Of a DNA stretch of 64,000 nucleotides, positions 38,485-47,917 are shown piece after piece. A model generated the notes under the pieces. The model was not told the origin of the DNA. It saw only the letters and a list, made by a program, of their open reading frames with translations, and searched no databases. This DNA is from Achromobacter spanius (GTDB lineage Bacteria; Pseudomonadota; Gammaproteobacteria; Burkholderiales; Burkholderiaceae_B): contig NZ_CP025030.1 in assembly GCF_002812705.1 (NCBI RefSeq), positions 5,456,001-5,520,000 of the forward strand, given 5' to 3'. The position numbers and the translations under genes are program-made. How positions within the stretch are numbered: the stretch's first letter is position 1; each line of letters begins with the position of its first letter.

Positions 38485-40305
38485 ATGATAAGAATGAATA
38501 CGCGGCAACCCGATACGCGCGGGTGCTTTGCGGCGCTTGCAATTTCTCGTTTCTTTCTCGCACCCCGAATCGCTCACCGGACTGCTCGCCACTTTTCCGT
38601 TTGCGCGCTATTGCTTTGCGCTCAGCCAGCCTGGGCGCAAATCCCTAACGCGAATCGCCATGACGCGGGCCGCCCTGACGCGGGCCGCCCTAACGCGGGG
38701 CGCCCTGACGCGGGCCGCTTCTTTCGCGACCTGGAATCGACGATCCCTGCGCCGCCCCCCGCTCCAGAGGCGCCGGCGCTGAACGTTCCGGCCCAACGCG
38801 CCCCTGCGGACACCCCGGAAACCGATGCCGCCAGAAACAGCCGGGTCTTGGTCAACGGCTTTCTATTGCACGGCAACCAGGTTTACGACGAGGCCACGCT
38901 ACAGGCCCTGTTGGCCGATCTGCTTGGGTCGGAGCAAGACCTGAACGGCTTGCGCGCCGCCGCGCAACGACTATCGGAACACTATCGGCATGACGGCTAC
39001 CTGCTGGCGCGTGCATACCTGCCCGCGCAGGAAATCCAGGGCGGCCTGGTTCGCATCCGCATCGTGGAAGGGGCATACGGCCAGGTCGTGCTGAACAACA
39101 CATCGCGCGCGCGCGATGGCGTGCTTGCGCCCGTGCTCGAACCCTTGCATCCGGGTGATGCGGTACACGGCCGTAGCCTGGACCAGGCGTTGCTGCTGCT
39201 GAACGACTTGCCCGGCGTGGTCGCGACCGGTACGTTACGGGCGGGCGCCGAGGCGGGCACAACCGACCTGGTCGTCAACGCCGAGCCCGGGCCCTGGATT
39301 GCCGGCAGCATCGACGCCGACAACTTTGGCGGGGCCTACACGGGCGAATACCGCCTGAGCCTGGCGGCCAGCCTCAACAGCCCCTTGGCCCTGGGCGACC
39401 AACTGGACGCGCGCCTGCTGTCCAGCGACCGCGAACAGCGCTATTACCAGTTGGACTACCAGCTTCCCCTTGGCTTATGGTCGACCCGCGTCGGCATGGG
39501 TGCGTCCAACATGCGCTATGAATTGGGCCGCGAGTTTGCCGTGCTGCAAGCCCACGGCAGCGCGCAGACCTCGCACCTTTATGTACGGCAAAACCTGCTG
39601 CGCAGCCGCGACATCAATGTCCAGGCCTCGTTGCAGTACGAACACAAGCGCCTGCGGGATAGCTACGACTACTTCAACCTGACACGTGCCCAACGTATCG
39701 GCCTATGGACCGCCGCGATCAACGCCAGCGCCCGCGACTCGCTGTGGGGCGGGGCCAGCAACAGCGTTTACCTGGGGGTTTCGCGGGGCAATCTGCGCTT
39801 TGGCGACGAAACGCAGCGGAGCGACGACAAGTTTGCCAAGCAGGCGGCCGGCGGCTTCGGCGTGGTCAACCTCAGTTTGAGCCGCTTGCAGCGCGTGGCC
39901 GGCCCCGTGCAGCTTTACGGACGGGTGCGCTCGCAATGGGCCAACAAGAACCTGGACAGCGCTGAAAAGTTCAGCCTGGGCGGCCCCTATGGCGTGCGCG
40001 CCTACGCATCGGGCGCCGCCAGTGGCGACCAAGGCTGGCAAGCCACGGGCGAACTGCGTTACCTGCCGCTGCCCGGCCTGCAATTCTCGGCCTTCGTCGA
40101 TACGGGGTCCGTGCAGGTGAACAAACGCGCCTGGACATCCGAACGCAACCACCAATCCTTAAGCGCATTCGGCGTGGGCATCGCGCATGGCGGTGCCCAA
40201 CACGTGGTCAACGTCAGCGCTGCCTGGCCCTTGCGCCAAGGCAAAGAGACCGCGAAGAACGACAGACAACCCCAGTTCTGGGTGCAGGCCACCCGCTACT
40301 TCTGA
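38485..40305 (+). CDS. TpsB-family two-partner secretion transporter
   Basis: A 606-residue outer-membrane protein of the FhaC/ShlB family. A long signal region ends near residue 51 (AQPAWAQ), then comes a low-complexity spacer of DAGRP repeats (residues 60-78), a POTRA-like region (about 95-245; VLVNGFLLHGNQVYDEATLQ, RIRIVEGAYGQV) and a 16-strand barrel with the signature YGVRAYASGAASGDQG near residue 500 and terminal Phe. It should export the TpsA protein encoded 68 bp downstream. A 15-bp repeat encodes the DAGRP repeats. Confidence 0.92.
   Translation: MIRMNTRQPDTRGCFAALAISRFFLAPRIAHRTARHFSVCALLLCAQPAWAQIPNANRHDAGRPDAGRPNAGRPDAGRFFRDLESTIPAPPPAPEAPALNVPAQRAPADTPETDAARNSRVLVNGFLLHGNQVYDEATLQALLADLLGSEQDLNGLRAAAQRLSEHYRHDGYLLARAYLPAQEIQGGLVRIRIVEGAYGQVVLNNTSRARDGVLAPVLEPLHPGDAVHGRSLDQALLLLNDLPGVVATGTLRAGAEAGTTDLVVNAEPGPWIAGSIDADNFGGAYTGEYRLSLAASLNSPLALGDQLDARLLSSDREQRYYQLDYQLPLGLWSTRVGMGASNMRYELGREFAVLQAHGSAQTSHLYVRQNLLRSRDINVQASLQYEHKRLRDSYDYFNLTRAQRIGLWTAAINASARDSLWGGASNSVYLGVSRGNLRFGDETQRSDDKFAKQAAGGFGVVNLSLSRLQRVAGPVQLYGRVRSQWANKNLDSAEKFSLGGPYGVRAYASGAASGDQGWQATGELRYLPLPGLQFSAFVDTGSVQVNKRAWTSERNHQSLSAFGVGIAHGGAQHVVNVSAAWPLRQGKETAKNDRQPQFWVQATRYF
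38661..38720. repeat. 15-bp tandem repeat in tpsB
   Basis: Four copies of TGACGCGGGCCGCCC (two exact, two diverged by one to two bases) encode the DAGRP/NAGRP spacer of the TpsB transporter. Copy-number change would keep the frame. Confidence 0.88.
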
Positions 40306-40321
40306 GTCTTACCCACCCGCT

Positions 40322-40350
40322 GCGCCCGCGCCCGGTAAGCGTGCGGGCGC
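40322..40350 (+). other. Intercistronic hairpin between tpsB and tpsA
   Basis: A perfect 8-bp stem GCGCCCGC/GCGGGCGC with a 13-nt loop is followed by GGCATTTTC and ends 22 bp before the tpsA start. It may be an attenuator or a stabilising hairpin. Confidence 0.6.
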
Positions 40351-40372
40351 GGCATTTTCCCAGGAGGAAAGC

Positions 40373-43045
40373 ATGAACAAGACTTTTGCATTGGTTTGGA
40401 GCGAAGCACGGGGCGGCTGGGTTGCCGCCAGCGAATGCGCGCGTCGACGCGGAAAATCGTCGGGGGGGCTACGGATGACCGTTGTTGCGCTGGCGTTGAT
40501 GGGGGGTGTTGGCGCGGCCCATGCACAGGATTTTCCGAAGGAAGGGGTGATCAAGCATGGAACCGGTGATATCGCTATCGACGCGGACCAGAAAACCATG
40601 CGGGTCAACCAGAAGACGGACAAGCTGATCATCGACTGGCAACGGTTTGACGTCGGCGCGGGTAAGCAGGTGATCTTCAACCAACCCGGGCGAACCTCCG
40701 CGGTGCTTAACAAGGTACTTGGGCAACACTACAGCGACATCCGAGGCGACATCACCGCCAACGGCCGTGTATTCCTGATCAACCCGAACGGCATTTCGTT
40801 TGGGACGTCGTCTCGCGTAAGCGTGGGCAGCTTGGTCGCCTCGACCAAGCAGGTCAATCAGGACGGTTTTCTGGACGGGGAGACGATGCGCTTCAGCGGT
40901 CCATCGAATGCAGGTATCGTCAATGAAGGAGTGATCAGCGCCGATGGCGGCAGTGTCGCCCTGCTAAGCAAAAATTTAATCAACGCCGGCGTCATCCAGG
41001 CGGACAGAGGTAGCGTCGCGATGGCATCCGGCGGGGCGTTCACCCTGACTCTGGACGGCAATACGCTGTTGCACCTGCAGATTGACCGGGCCGAGTTGGA
41101 GTCCATTCTGGAAAATGACGGAACGCTGCGCGCCCATGGCGGAACAGTCATGATGAAGGGACGTTCCACGAACGTCATGCCGTCCCTGGTCGTCAACAAC
41201 CGTGGCATTATCGAGGCCAATTCGCTTGACGGCAAAACGGGCTCCATCATTCTGGACGGCGGCGACTTCGCCAGCATCAACGCCGGCGGAAAGCTGACCG
41301 CCACAGGAGGGGCCACGATGGCCGGCGGCACGGTGACCTTAAAGGGCAAAGCCGTGTTCATCCAGCCCGATATCGACATCGACACGCGCGGCGCGGCGGG
41401 GCAAACCGGCACGTGGTCGATCACCGCGCATCACATCAAAATTTCCCCAGACGCCATCACGAACGACGTTACGCTGGCCGCGAGCACGCTTGGCAAGAGC
41501 CTTGCAACCACCAACGTCTCGCTCGTCAGCACGGTCGGCCACATCGCGGTCAACGCCCCGGTCGAATGGGATGCAAGCACGTCACTGACCTTGCAGGCCG
41601 CGCGGCACGTGGACTTCAACGCCCCGATAACCGCCCACGGCAATGGCGCGGCCATCGCGGTGAAGGCGCTGGACGGAGACCTGCGCATCAATGCCCGCAT
41701 GACCCTGGCGGGCGACAACGCGGCGCTGGCCTTGATCGCAAAGTCCGACTTTGAACTACGCCATGGCGTGTCCATTGAACTGAGCGGCAAGGGCAGCACC
41801 TACGAAACCCGCGATGGCCGCTATACGGTCATCAACGACGTCAGCCAGTGGGAAACCATGAACAAGGACCTGAACGGCCGGTATGCGCTGGGCAAGAGCC
41901 TTCAGGCGGGCCGGGTCGCCACGATCGGCAATGACAGCGCCATCTTCACCGGCGAATTCGAGGGCCTGGGCAACACCCTGAGCAAGTTCGAGGTCACCGG
42001 CGGCAACCATGCGGGTCTGTTTGCCCAGTCATCGGGCAATATCCGCAACCTGAACCTGTCCTCTACCTCGGTCACAACCGCTCAACACGCGCGATCGGCG
42101 GACAAAGCCGCCGGCGCGCTGGTAGGCACCAATTCCGGAACCATCACCAACGTCCATGCGACGGACACGCGCATGAACGACCTGGCGGGGGGCATGGGCG
42201 CGGTGGGGGGCCTGGTGGGTCGTGGCAACGGGGGGGTGATCGAGCGTTCAAGCGTCACCAACTCCACGCTGCAAGCCCGGGGCGGGCGTGTTGGCGGCCT
42301 GATCGGCGACAACAACGGGGGCTTTGTCAGCGACTCGCTATCCGAGGCCACCGTGCAAGTATCCGGCAACGTCCACGCTGGCGGCTTTGCCGGCTATAAC
42401 CGCGCGGGCGGCACGCTATACAACGTCAAGGCACGAGGCTCGGTCACACACAAAGGTGAATCCGGCAACGGCCATTTCGGCGGCCTGGTCGGCGCAAACG
42501 AGGCCATCATCGCGAAGTCCGCCGCCTATGGCCGGGTGCAGGTGAGCAGCGGCTCGGCCTTCTCCGTGGGCGGGGTGGCCGGTTACAACGGCGGGGTGAT
42601 CGACCAAACCGCCGCTAGCGGCCACGTCAGCGGGGGCCATCACAGCGCGGTCGGTGGGCTGGTGGGTTACAACAACGGCAGGCTTACCAACACCGAGGCC
42701 AACGGCAACGTTTCCGGCCGGGATCGGGGCGACGTGGGGGGCCTGGTGGGCGTGAACCGCGGGACGATCCACCAAGCCGTGTCGCGCGGCACTGTTCGCG
42801 GTGAATACAAGAGCCGCATCGGCGGTCTGGTCGGCAGAAACCTGGTCACCGCGGAAATCCAGGGCGGCACCGCACAGGGCAACATCAGTGGCGGACTGCA
42901 CACGACGATGGGCGGGCTGGTGGGCGTGAACGAAGGGCTGATCCATCAGTCGCATGCGCGTAATAGCGTCAATTACTGGTGGGGCCAGTGGCTGCTGCAA
43001 ACCCGCGGCGCCGTCGTGGGGCGCAACACAGGCACCGTCTGGTAA
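40373..43045 (+). CDS. TpsA-family exoprotein with GLUG repeats
   Basis: An 890-residue secreted beta-helix protein. Residues 1-28 are an extended signal peptide region (MNKTFALVWSEARGGWVAAS) followed by a hydrophobic core and AHAQ. The TPS domain begins near residue 55 and shows NPNGI near residue 138 (FLINPNGISFG). From about residue 585 to the end, GLUG-type repeats occur (GAVGGLVGRGNGG, VGGLVGYNNG, IGGLVGRN). It is an adhesin or biofilm-type factor exported by the upstream TpsB. The start has AGGAGG. It is short compared with 2,000-residue FHA. Confidence 0.9.
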   Translation: MNKTFALVWSEARGGWVAASECARRRGKSSGGLRMTVVALALMGGVGAAHAQDFPKEGVIKHGTGDIAIDADQKTMRVNQKTDKLIIDWQRFDVGAGKQVIFNQPGRTSAVLNKVLGQHYSDIRGDITANGRVFLINPNGISFGTSSRVSVGSLVASTKQVNQDGFLDGETMRFSGPSNAGIVNEGVISADGGSVALLSKNLINAGVIQADRGSVAMASGGAFTLTLDGNTLLHLQIDRAELESILENDGTLRAHGGTVMMKGRSTNVMPSLVVNNRGIIEANSLDGKTGSIILDGGDFASINAGGKLTATGGATMAGGTVTLKGKAVFIQPDIDIDTRGAAGQTGTWSITAHHIKISPDAITNDVTLAASTLGKSLATTNVSLVSTVGHIAVNAPVEWDASTSLTLQAARHVDFNAPITAHGNGAAIAVKALDGDLRINARMTLAGDNAALALIAKSDFELRHGVSIELSGKGSTYETRDGRYTVINDVSQWETMNKDLNGRYALGKSLQAGRVATIGNDSAIFTGEFEGLGNTLSKFEVTGGNHAGLFAQSSGNIRNLNLSSTSVTTAQHARSADKAAGALVGTNSGTITNVHATDTRMNDLAGGMGAVGGLVGRGNGGVIERSSVTNSTLQARGGRVGGLIGDNNGGFVSDSLSEATVQVSGNVHAGGFAGYNRAGGTLYNVKARGSVTHKGESGNGHFGGLVGANEAIIAKSAAYGRVQVSSGSAFSVGGVAGYNGGVIDQTAASGHVSGGHHSAVGGLVGYNNGRLTNTEANGNVSGRDRGDVGGLVGVNRGTIHQAVSRGTVRGEYKSRIGGLVGRNLVTAEIQGGTAQGNISGGLHTTMGGLVGVNEGLIHQSHARNSVNYWWGQWLLQTRGAVVGRNTGTVW

Positions 43046-43081
43046 GGCGCTGTGGCGACATAACGCCCTGACATCAAGACA

Positions 43082-43115
43082 AAGGTGGCGCAGTCCGTTC
43101 GGATTGCGCCACCTT
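43082..43115. terminator. Strong bidirectional hairpin terminator
   Basis: A 15-bp stem (11 bp perfect AAGGTGGCGCA/TGCGCCACCTT plus four inner pairs with one G-T) with a 4-nt GTTC loop lies between tpsA and the convergent fimbrial operon. There is no long T tract. Confidence 0.72.
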
Positions 43116-43174
43116 CGCGTGGGCGGCCGATGCGGAGTTGCCGACGCGGCGTCGCCGATGTCGCGTCGCAGCGC

Positions 43175-44371
43175 CTAGGGAAACTCGAACGTGAACTCCG
43201 CGGCGGCATTGGCCACGCCGCCTTCCAGGTCGTCGCGACCCACTGCCGTGCGGATATAACGAGCCGCCAAGGACAATTGCGCGCCGCCGTCCAGCGGGGT
43301 CATCGCATAATTGGGCCCATAGGCGCCACCCACGGGTCCGAAGCGCACGCGCTGGTCCTGCTCGTCAACCACGATGACGCCGATTCCCCGGGCCGGGATT
43401 TCGCCGTTGGCATTCCGGCCATACAAGGCCAGGACAGTGTCCGTGCCGGCAACCAGGCCACTCTTGGCCCTGAACTTGACCTGCGGCCGCGCAAGCGCGC
43501 TGCATTGGTTCAATCGGATGTTGAAGGGCCTGGGTGCTGACATCGCGCCCTCAGCGGGAAAATCCGCGACAAAGGCCGGCAGCATGTGCACCGGAATATT
43601 CTGGTGCGCGCCGGCATCGCACTGGTGCTTGATGGTGATACTTTGCGCGCCCGAGTTGGTTCCCATGCTGAAGATCTTGCTACCCTGATAGACAGAAGTC
43701 ATACCGCAGAGCTTCGCCCCCGGCGGGTCCGTCAGCGGTGGATTCTGCCAGGATGGAATGCCAATGCCAATCTGCCCCGGCGCCGTTAATCCGGCGCGTT
43801 CGGTGAAAAACCCAAGCACCATCGCCGTGTTGGGCGGTACCCCCGTCACGTTCAGATTGCGCGGAAGATCTTCGGGCTTTGCCATCAAAACCAACTGCTG
43901 CACGTAGGCAAAGTACGCAAACTGCATCAACGCGCCAGGCCGAGGAATAATGTCTTGCGCATCCATGACCAGATTCGACGAAGGCGAGGAAACCTCGGCA
44001 TCCTGAAACAGGATTTTCAAGCCTATGCCATCGACGTTGGTGTTGACGATGTTGTTCACCATGTTGACGGGATTGCGCCACGCGGCCGTGCCAAATAATT
44101 TGTGCTTCTCTTGCGCACCTGGCAGCTTCACCGGCTTGAACCGGATCGTGATCGGCGCCTGCCTTTCGAACAGCACCTGCCCCACTTGAGACTGCGTTGT
44201 CAAAGGTTCGACCTCGGACCATCCAGAGCCTGCCAACGCTGGAAACTCCTCACAATCGGCCGCCGCGAAGACATCATCCGCGGCCGACGCCCATTGCGGC
44301 GCCGCCAGCATCACCAGCATCACCACGCCAGCCCCCCATCCCTTTGGATGACGCATTCGTCTCTTGCCCAT
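43175..44371 (-). CDS. Fimbrial tip adhesin-like protein
   Basis: A 398-residue secreted protein with a signal peptide ending QWASAADD. The C-terminal half has pilin-like features (RPFNIRLNQCSALARPQVKF, DTVLALYGRNANGEIPARGI and a beta-strand ending FTFEFP), and the N-terminal half is distinct, as in two-domain adhesins such as FimH or Bordetella FimD. It is last in the chaperone-usher operon, where adhesins usually are. The start ATG at 44371 is preferred over 44392 because AAGGAG lies seven bases upstream. Confidence 0.8.
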   Translation of the reverse strand: MGKRRMRHPKGWGAGVVMLVMLAAPQWASAADDVFAAADCEEFPALAGSGWSEVEPLTTQSQVGQVLFERQAPITIRFKPVKLPGAQEKHKLFGTAAWRNPVNMVNNIVNTNVDGIGLKILFQDAEVSSPSSNLVMDAQDIIPRPGALMQFAYFAYVQQLVLMAKPEDLPRNLNVTGVPPNTAMVLGFFTERAGLTAPGQIGIGIPSWQNPPLTDPPGAKLCGMTSVYQGSKIFSMGTNSGAQSITIKHQCDAGAHQNIPVHMLPAFVADFPAEGAMSAPRPFNIRLNQCSALARPQVKFRAKSGLVAGTDTVLALYGRNANGEIPARGIGVIVVDEQDQRVRFGPVGGAYGPNYAMTPLDGGAQLSLAARYIRTAVGRDDLEGGVANAAAEFTFEFP

Positions 44372-44424
44372 ATTGATCTCCTTGGCCGACATGCCACGCG
44401 CAGTACTAGTCGTGTTGTCCGCCT

Positions 44425-45207
44425 TCAGTGCTTGTGATGGAAGCGTAGTGACGCCCGGCCTTCGATGATGTCGCCGTCGTCGTTGGCGGCTTGATACCGC
44501 AGTGCATCCTTGCCCCAGCGAGGCGCCGGCCCGCTGGGAAGCTGGAACCGCGTGCGGCCCAGCGGCGCGACGGTCAGCCCGCTTAAGGTGATGAACGAGC
44601 CAGTGATGAACTTGCCGGCAGCGCGCTCCCCCTCCAACTCCACCCGAGCCAACGACACAACATACGGCGTCTCGTTATGCGCCTCGATTTCGCCTTCGGC
44701 CGCGTGATACGTCCATGTCACCTTCCCAATGGCCTCACTGGCGGAACCCGGCAGGCCTTCGGGCCGATACAGCACTTTCATCCGCAACCGATACGCAAGC
44801 TGCAGCAAGTTCTTCTGCGACGGATCGCGCGCCGGCACTTCAAGGAAGTTGATCCAGAACACGGATTCCCGATCTTTCGGCATGGCTTCCCCCGTATGCC
44901 GCAGCAGCAGGCTCATGCGCCCTGCCGGGTCCAGCCGAAACACGGGTGGCGTCAGCAGGAATGGCACGGTTTCGCGGCTGGGGTCGGCGGTGAAATCGCC
45001 GGAATCCAGCCAGCTTTGCACCAGGATGGGATGCTGCCCGACGTTACCGGTGCGTAGCGTCAGCGACTTTTGCCCCGCCGGATAGATGAAACGCGTGCCG
45101 GTCACGACCAAATCCGCCTGCGCGGAGCGAACGGGCGCAATCACGCACCCCGCCGCCATCGCCAGCATCAACACCCCACGCCACCCGGCAAGCACGCCCG
45201 CGCTCAT
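44425..45207 (-). CDS. Periplasmic fimbrial chaperone (second)
   Basis: A 260-residue PapD-like chaperone: signal peptide with hydrophobic core LAGWRGVLMLAMAAGCVIA and RSAQA end, then VTGTRFIYPAGQKSLTLRTG, the conserved MPKDRESVFWINFLEVPARD and a late TRFQLPSG. It binds pilin subunits by donor-strand complementation. Its ATG overlaps the usher stop (ATGA), and a second chaperone gene lies on the other side of the usher, which is unusual; this one precedes the adhesin gene. Confidence 0.9.
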   Translation of the reverse strand: MSAGVLAGWRGVLMLAMAAGCVIAPVRSAQADLVVTGTRFIYPAGQKSLTLRTGNVGQHPILVQSWLDSGDFTADPSRETVPFLLTPPVFRLDPAGRMSLLLRHTGEAMPKDRESVFWINFLEVPARDPSQKNLLQLAYRLRMKVLYRPEGLPGSASEAIGKVTWTYHAAEGEIEAHNETPYVVSLARVELEGERAAGKFITGSFITLSGLTVAPLGRTRFQLPSGPAPRWGKDALRYQAANDDGDIIEGRASLRFHHKH

Positions 45208-47876
45208 CGCAGGGACAGCGGCCCGACGCCGCCTTGCTGTGCCGGGGCTGGCTGGTCTTGAACGCATTCCAGTTCCAGGATGTCGTAGGCGCTGTCGCCG
45301 CGCGTGTGGCGAGCGGGCAATTCGTAGTCGATGTGACAGCTTTCGCCCTGGCCAGGCCCCCATTCAATACGCACGCTTCCTTGGTCGCTTTCGGCGCGCA
45401 TGACGATACGGCTGCCCTGCCCCACCGCGCCCACGGCCATGCTGGTTCGTGGGTCGATGGCTTCGGCGCCGAATGGCAAGGGCGACCCATCGGCCAACTT
45501 GCTAAGGATCAACACCTGGCGCGCGCGCAGCGTAGGGTAGACCAGCTTGATGATGGCGCCCGCGCGGGGCGCGATATTCAACGAGCTGGTCTTGAGCTCA
45601 ATGTCCACGGGCAGGTCGGCCGGGTCCACGTCAACCGAGTTCAAGCGGTAGGGGCTCAGGCTGCCCACCACCGCGTAGCCGCTGCCGTCCACGCGGTTGC
45701 CCCCATAGCCCACGCGCATGCCCTCTGCGTCCTTGGCCTGGACCAGCGCCACCGTTTCACCCATGGTCTGCGCCAGCGTTACGCCGCCGCCATGCACGAG
45801 CATGGCGCCGTTTGCGCTCAGGGACGCTTGCCGATACCCCCGGCCCTGCCCCACGCTGGCCGACACCGAGCCCTGCGGGAAGTTGTAGCCCACGCCAGCG
45901 TCCGCGGAATTGGCGTTGCTGCGGCCATTGTGGGCGGCCGAGACGGAATACGTACCGGCGCCGCGATCGTCCAACGCGCCGCTGACGCTGGACGACAAGC
46001 GCGCGCCGTCACGGCTGTCACCGGTGTAGACCGCGCTCAGGCGTGGCGCGCGGGAAGTCATGTCCCGGCGACCCAGCGGGATGGCGACGCTAAGCGTCAC
46101 CTGCGTGCTTTTCGCGCTGCCCCCTCCGCCCCAATAGCTACCCATGCCAGCGCTATGGACCCGTTGCAGCGCGATGGAATACGACACGTCTCTCCAATCG
46201 TTGTTGTAGCCAACCGAGTAGTTGACGTCGCTGCCGGCCCGCGACCAGTAGTTGGCGGTGGACGCCGACGCATACATGCTGCCCAGGCTTGCGCCCAGGT
46301 TCTGGCTGACGTTCAGATCGAAACGGCTGCGCATGCGGCCATCGCCCTGGTAGCGGTAGTTGCGCGACACATTGCCCAGCGCCACCGCGTCGCGCAGGCC
46401 CAGGTAGCCGCTGGTGGAATAGCGGTAGGCCAGGAGCGAGAAGTTCGTACCGCTGTTGGGCAGGTCTTTGCTGTAGGTAAGCCGGTAGCTGGCGCCGGCG
46501 CGCTTGCCTTCAAGCGGCACCTCCGCGCGGGCGGCCGTCACGTCGGCGGCAAAGGCGCCCAGGGTGGTGCTCATCGCCGCGCCCAGCAACACCGAGCCAT
46601 AGTGGTCGGTGAACGCCAGGCCACCGTAGCCGGTAACGGAATCGCCCATGCCACGTTTGAGCGTGCCTTGCAGCACATACGGCGAGGGGCCGCGCAGGCC
46701 CCGGTCAGCAGCCCGGCCGGCCGTCAGGCTGTACTGGGTTACGCCGGGCCGCAGCAGTTGCACGATGGTCGCGAACGGCACGACGAAGCTGCGCGTGCTG
46801 CCGTCGGCTTCCGTCACCTGCACGTCCAGGTCGCCGCCATAGCTGGCGGCGCGCACGTCCTCAATGGCGAAAGGGCCGGGGGCAACGGTGGTTTCATAGA
46901 TGAGAAACCCACGTTGATAGACCGAGACCTTGGCATTGCTGTTGGCCGTGCCCCGGACGATGGGCGCGTAGTAGCGCAGGGTTTCGGGCAGCATGCGGTC
47001 GTCGCTGGATAACCGCACACCCCTGAACGACACGGCGTCGAACAGTTCACCGCTGGTGGAGCTTTCGCCCAGCAGCAACTGCGATTGCCAGGTGGGGATG
47101 TCGGTCTGCAGGTAATAGGAACTGGCTTGGTACTGCGCGCCGTTGGTTTGCGACCAGAACGCCGAACCGGTATGGCGCAGCCGCAGCGCGCCCAGGTTCA
47201 CGCCCGCGTTGATGCCCGCATAGCCGCGCGTCATGCGCCGGCCCTGGCTTTCGGTCGTGAAGATGTTCGAGTTGTAGTTCAGCCGCGCGGCGGTGATGCC
47301 GCTATCCCATTGCGAGGGGTCCACCCAGCGGTTCGACACCGCCAAGCGTTGCAGGTATTCCGGGTACGTCACGTACAAACCAAGCTGAGCCATGTCGACG
47401 CGGATTTTCGCACCAGGTACGTAGCGCGACAGGTCATCACAGGACAGCTCGCGGGGCAAGGGTTCGACGCCGTCGGCGCGCGACACCTTGCCCAGGTCCA
47501 GCCCGCCACGTTCGAGCATGGCGGCGTCGTAGCAAGGCACGGCGCTGTCCTGGCCGGGCACGTTGCGAAATTCAATGTCGTCAGCGCCGCGCCATTGCCC
47601 GTTGAAGTAGAGGTCCAGCCGGTGCATGCCCGGATCGGCGAAGTTCGCGCGTTGAAAGCGGCGGGTGTCGATGGTGGGGCCACCGACTTCCTGCATCAGC
47701 ATGTAGGAGTCGAAAATAGCGACCTCGTCTTGCGCCCACGCGTTGGCGGCGGCCATGGCGCAGGCAGCCGCCAGCAGGCAGCTCCCGGCGCGGGCGGTCA
47801 CCCGGACACGGCGCCGCGTTCGAAAACGCGCGCAAGCGGAATGGCGAACCGAAGTCCGCGCAAGTCTAATGTTCAT
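45204..47876 (-). CDS. Outer-membrane fimbrial usher
   Basis: An 890-residue usher of the FimD/PapC type. After a signal (AANAWAQ), residues include TIDTRRFQRANFADPGMHRL, VYQRGFLIYETTVAPGPFAI, YGGDLDVQVTEADGSTRSFV and a C-terminal SVRIEWGPGQGESCHIDYEL. It forms the channel that assembles and secretes the pilus. ATG at 47876 is used because no ATG precedes it. The stop overlaps the following chaperone start. Order subunit-chaperone-usher-chaperone-adhesin. Confidence 0.93.
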   Translation of the reverse strand: MNIRLARTSVRHSACARFRTRRRVRVTARAGSCLLAAACAMAAANAWAQDEVAIFDSYMLMQEVGGPTIDTRRFQRANFADPGMHRLDLYFNGQWRGADDIEFRNVPGQDSAVPCYDAAMLERGGLDLGKVSRADGVEPLPRELSCDDLSRYVPGAKIRVDMAQLGLYVTYPEYLQRLAVSNRWVDPSQWDSGITAARLNYNSNIFTTESQGRRMTRGYAGINAGVNLGALRLRHTGSAFWSQTNGAQYQASSYYLQTDIPTWQSQLLLGESSTSGELFDAVSFRGVRLSSDDRMLPETLRYYAPIVRGTANSNAKVSVYQRGFLIYETTVAPGPFAIEDVRAASYGGDLDVQVTEADGSTRSFVVPFATIVQLLRPGVTQYSLTAGRAADRGLRGPSPYVLQGTLKRGMGDSVTGYGGLAFTDHYGSVLLGAAMSTTLGAFAADVTAARAEVPLEGKRAGASYRLTYSKDLPNSGTNFSLLAYRYSTSGYLGLRDAVALGNVSRNYRYQGDGRMRSRFDLNVSQNLGASLGSMYASASTANYWSRAGSDVNYSVGYNNDWRDVSYSIALQRVHSAGMGSYWGGGGSAKSTQVTLSVAIPLGRRDMTSRAPRLSAVYTGDSRDGARLSSSVSGALDDRGAGTYSVSAAHNGRSNANSADAGVGYNFPQGSVSASVGQGRGYRQASLSANGAMLVHGGGVTLAQTMGETVALVQAKDAEGMRVGYGGNRVDGSGYAVVGSLSPYRLNSVDVDPADLPVDIELKTSSLNIAPRAGAIIKLVYPTLRARQVLILSKLADGSPLPFGAEAIDPRTSMAVGAVGQGSRIVMRAESDQGSVRIEWGPGQGESCHIDYELPARHTRGDSAYDILELECVQDQPAPAQQGGVGPLSLR

Positions 47877-47917
47877 CAAACCGGAAAAGCTCCACCGACT
47901 AGGGCCCAGAGGAAGGC

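Noticed and set aside
45234..47012. 592-codon open frame antisense to the usher
   Set aside because: Low-complexity His/Ala/Arg composition typical of antisense GC-rich frames; the usher on the other strand has clear family motifs.
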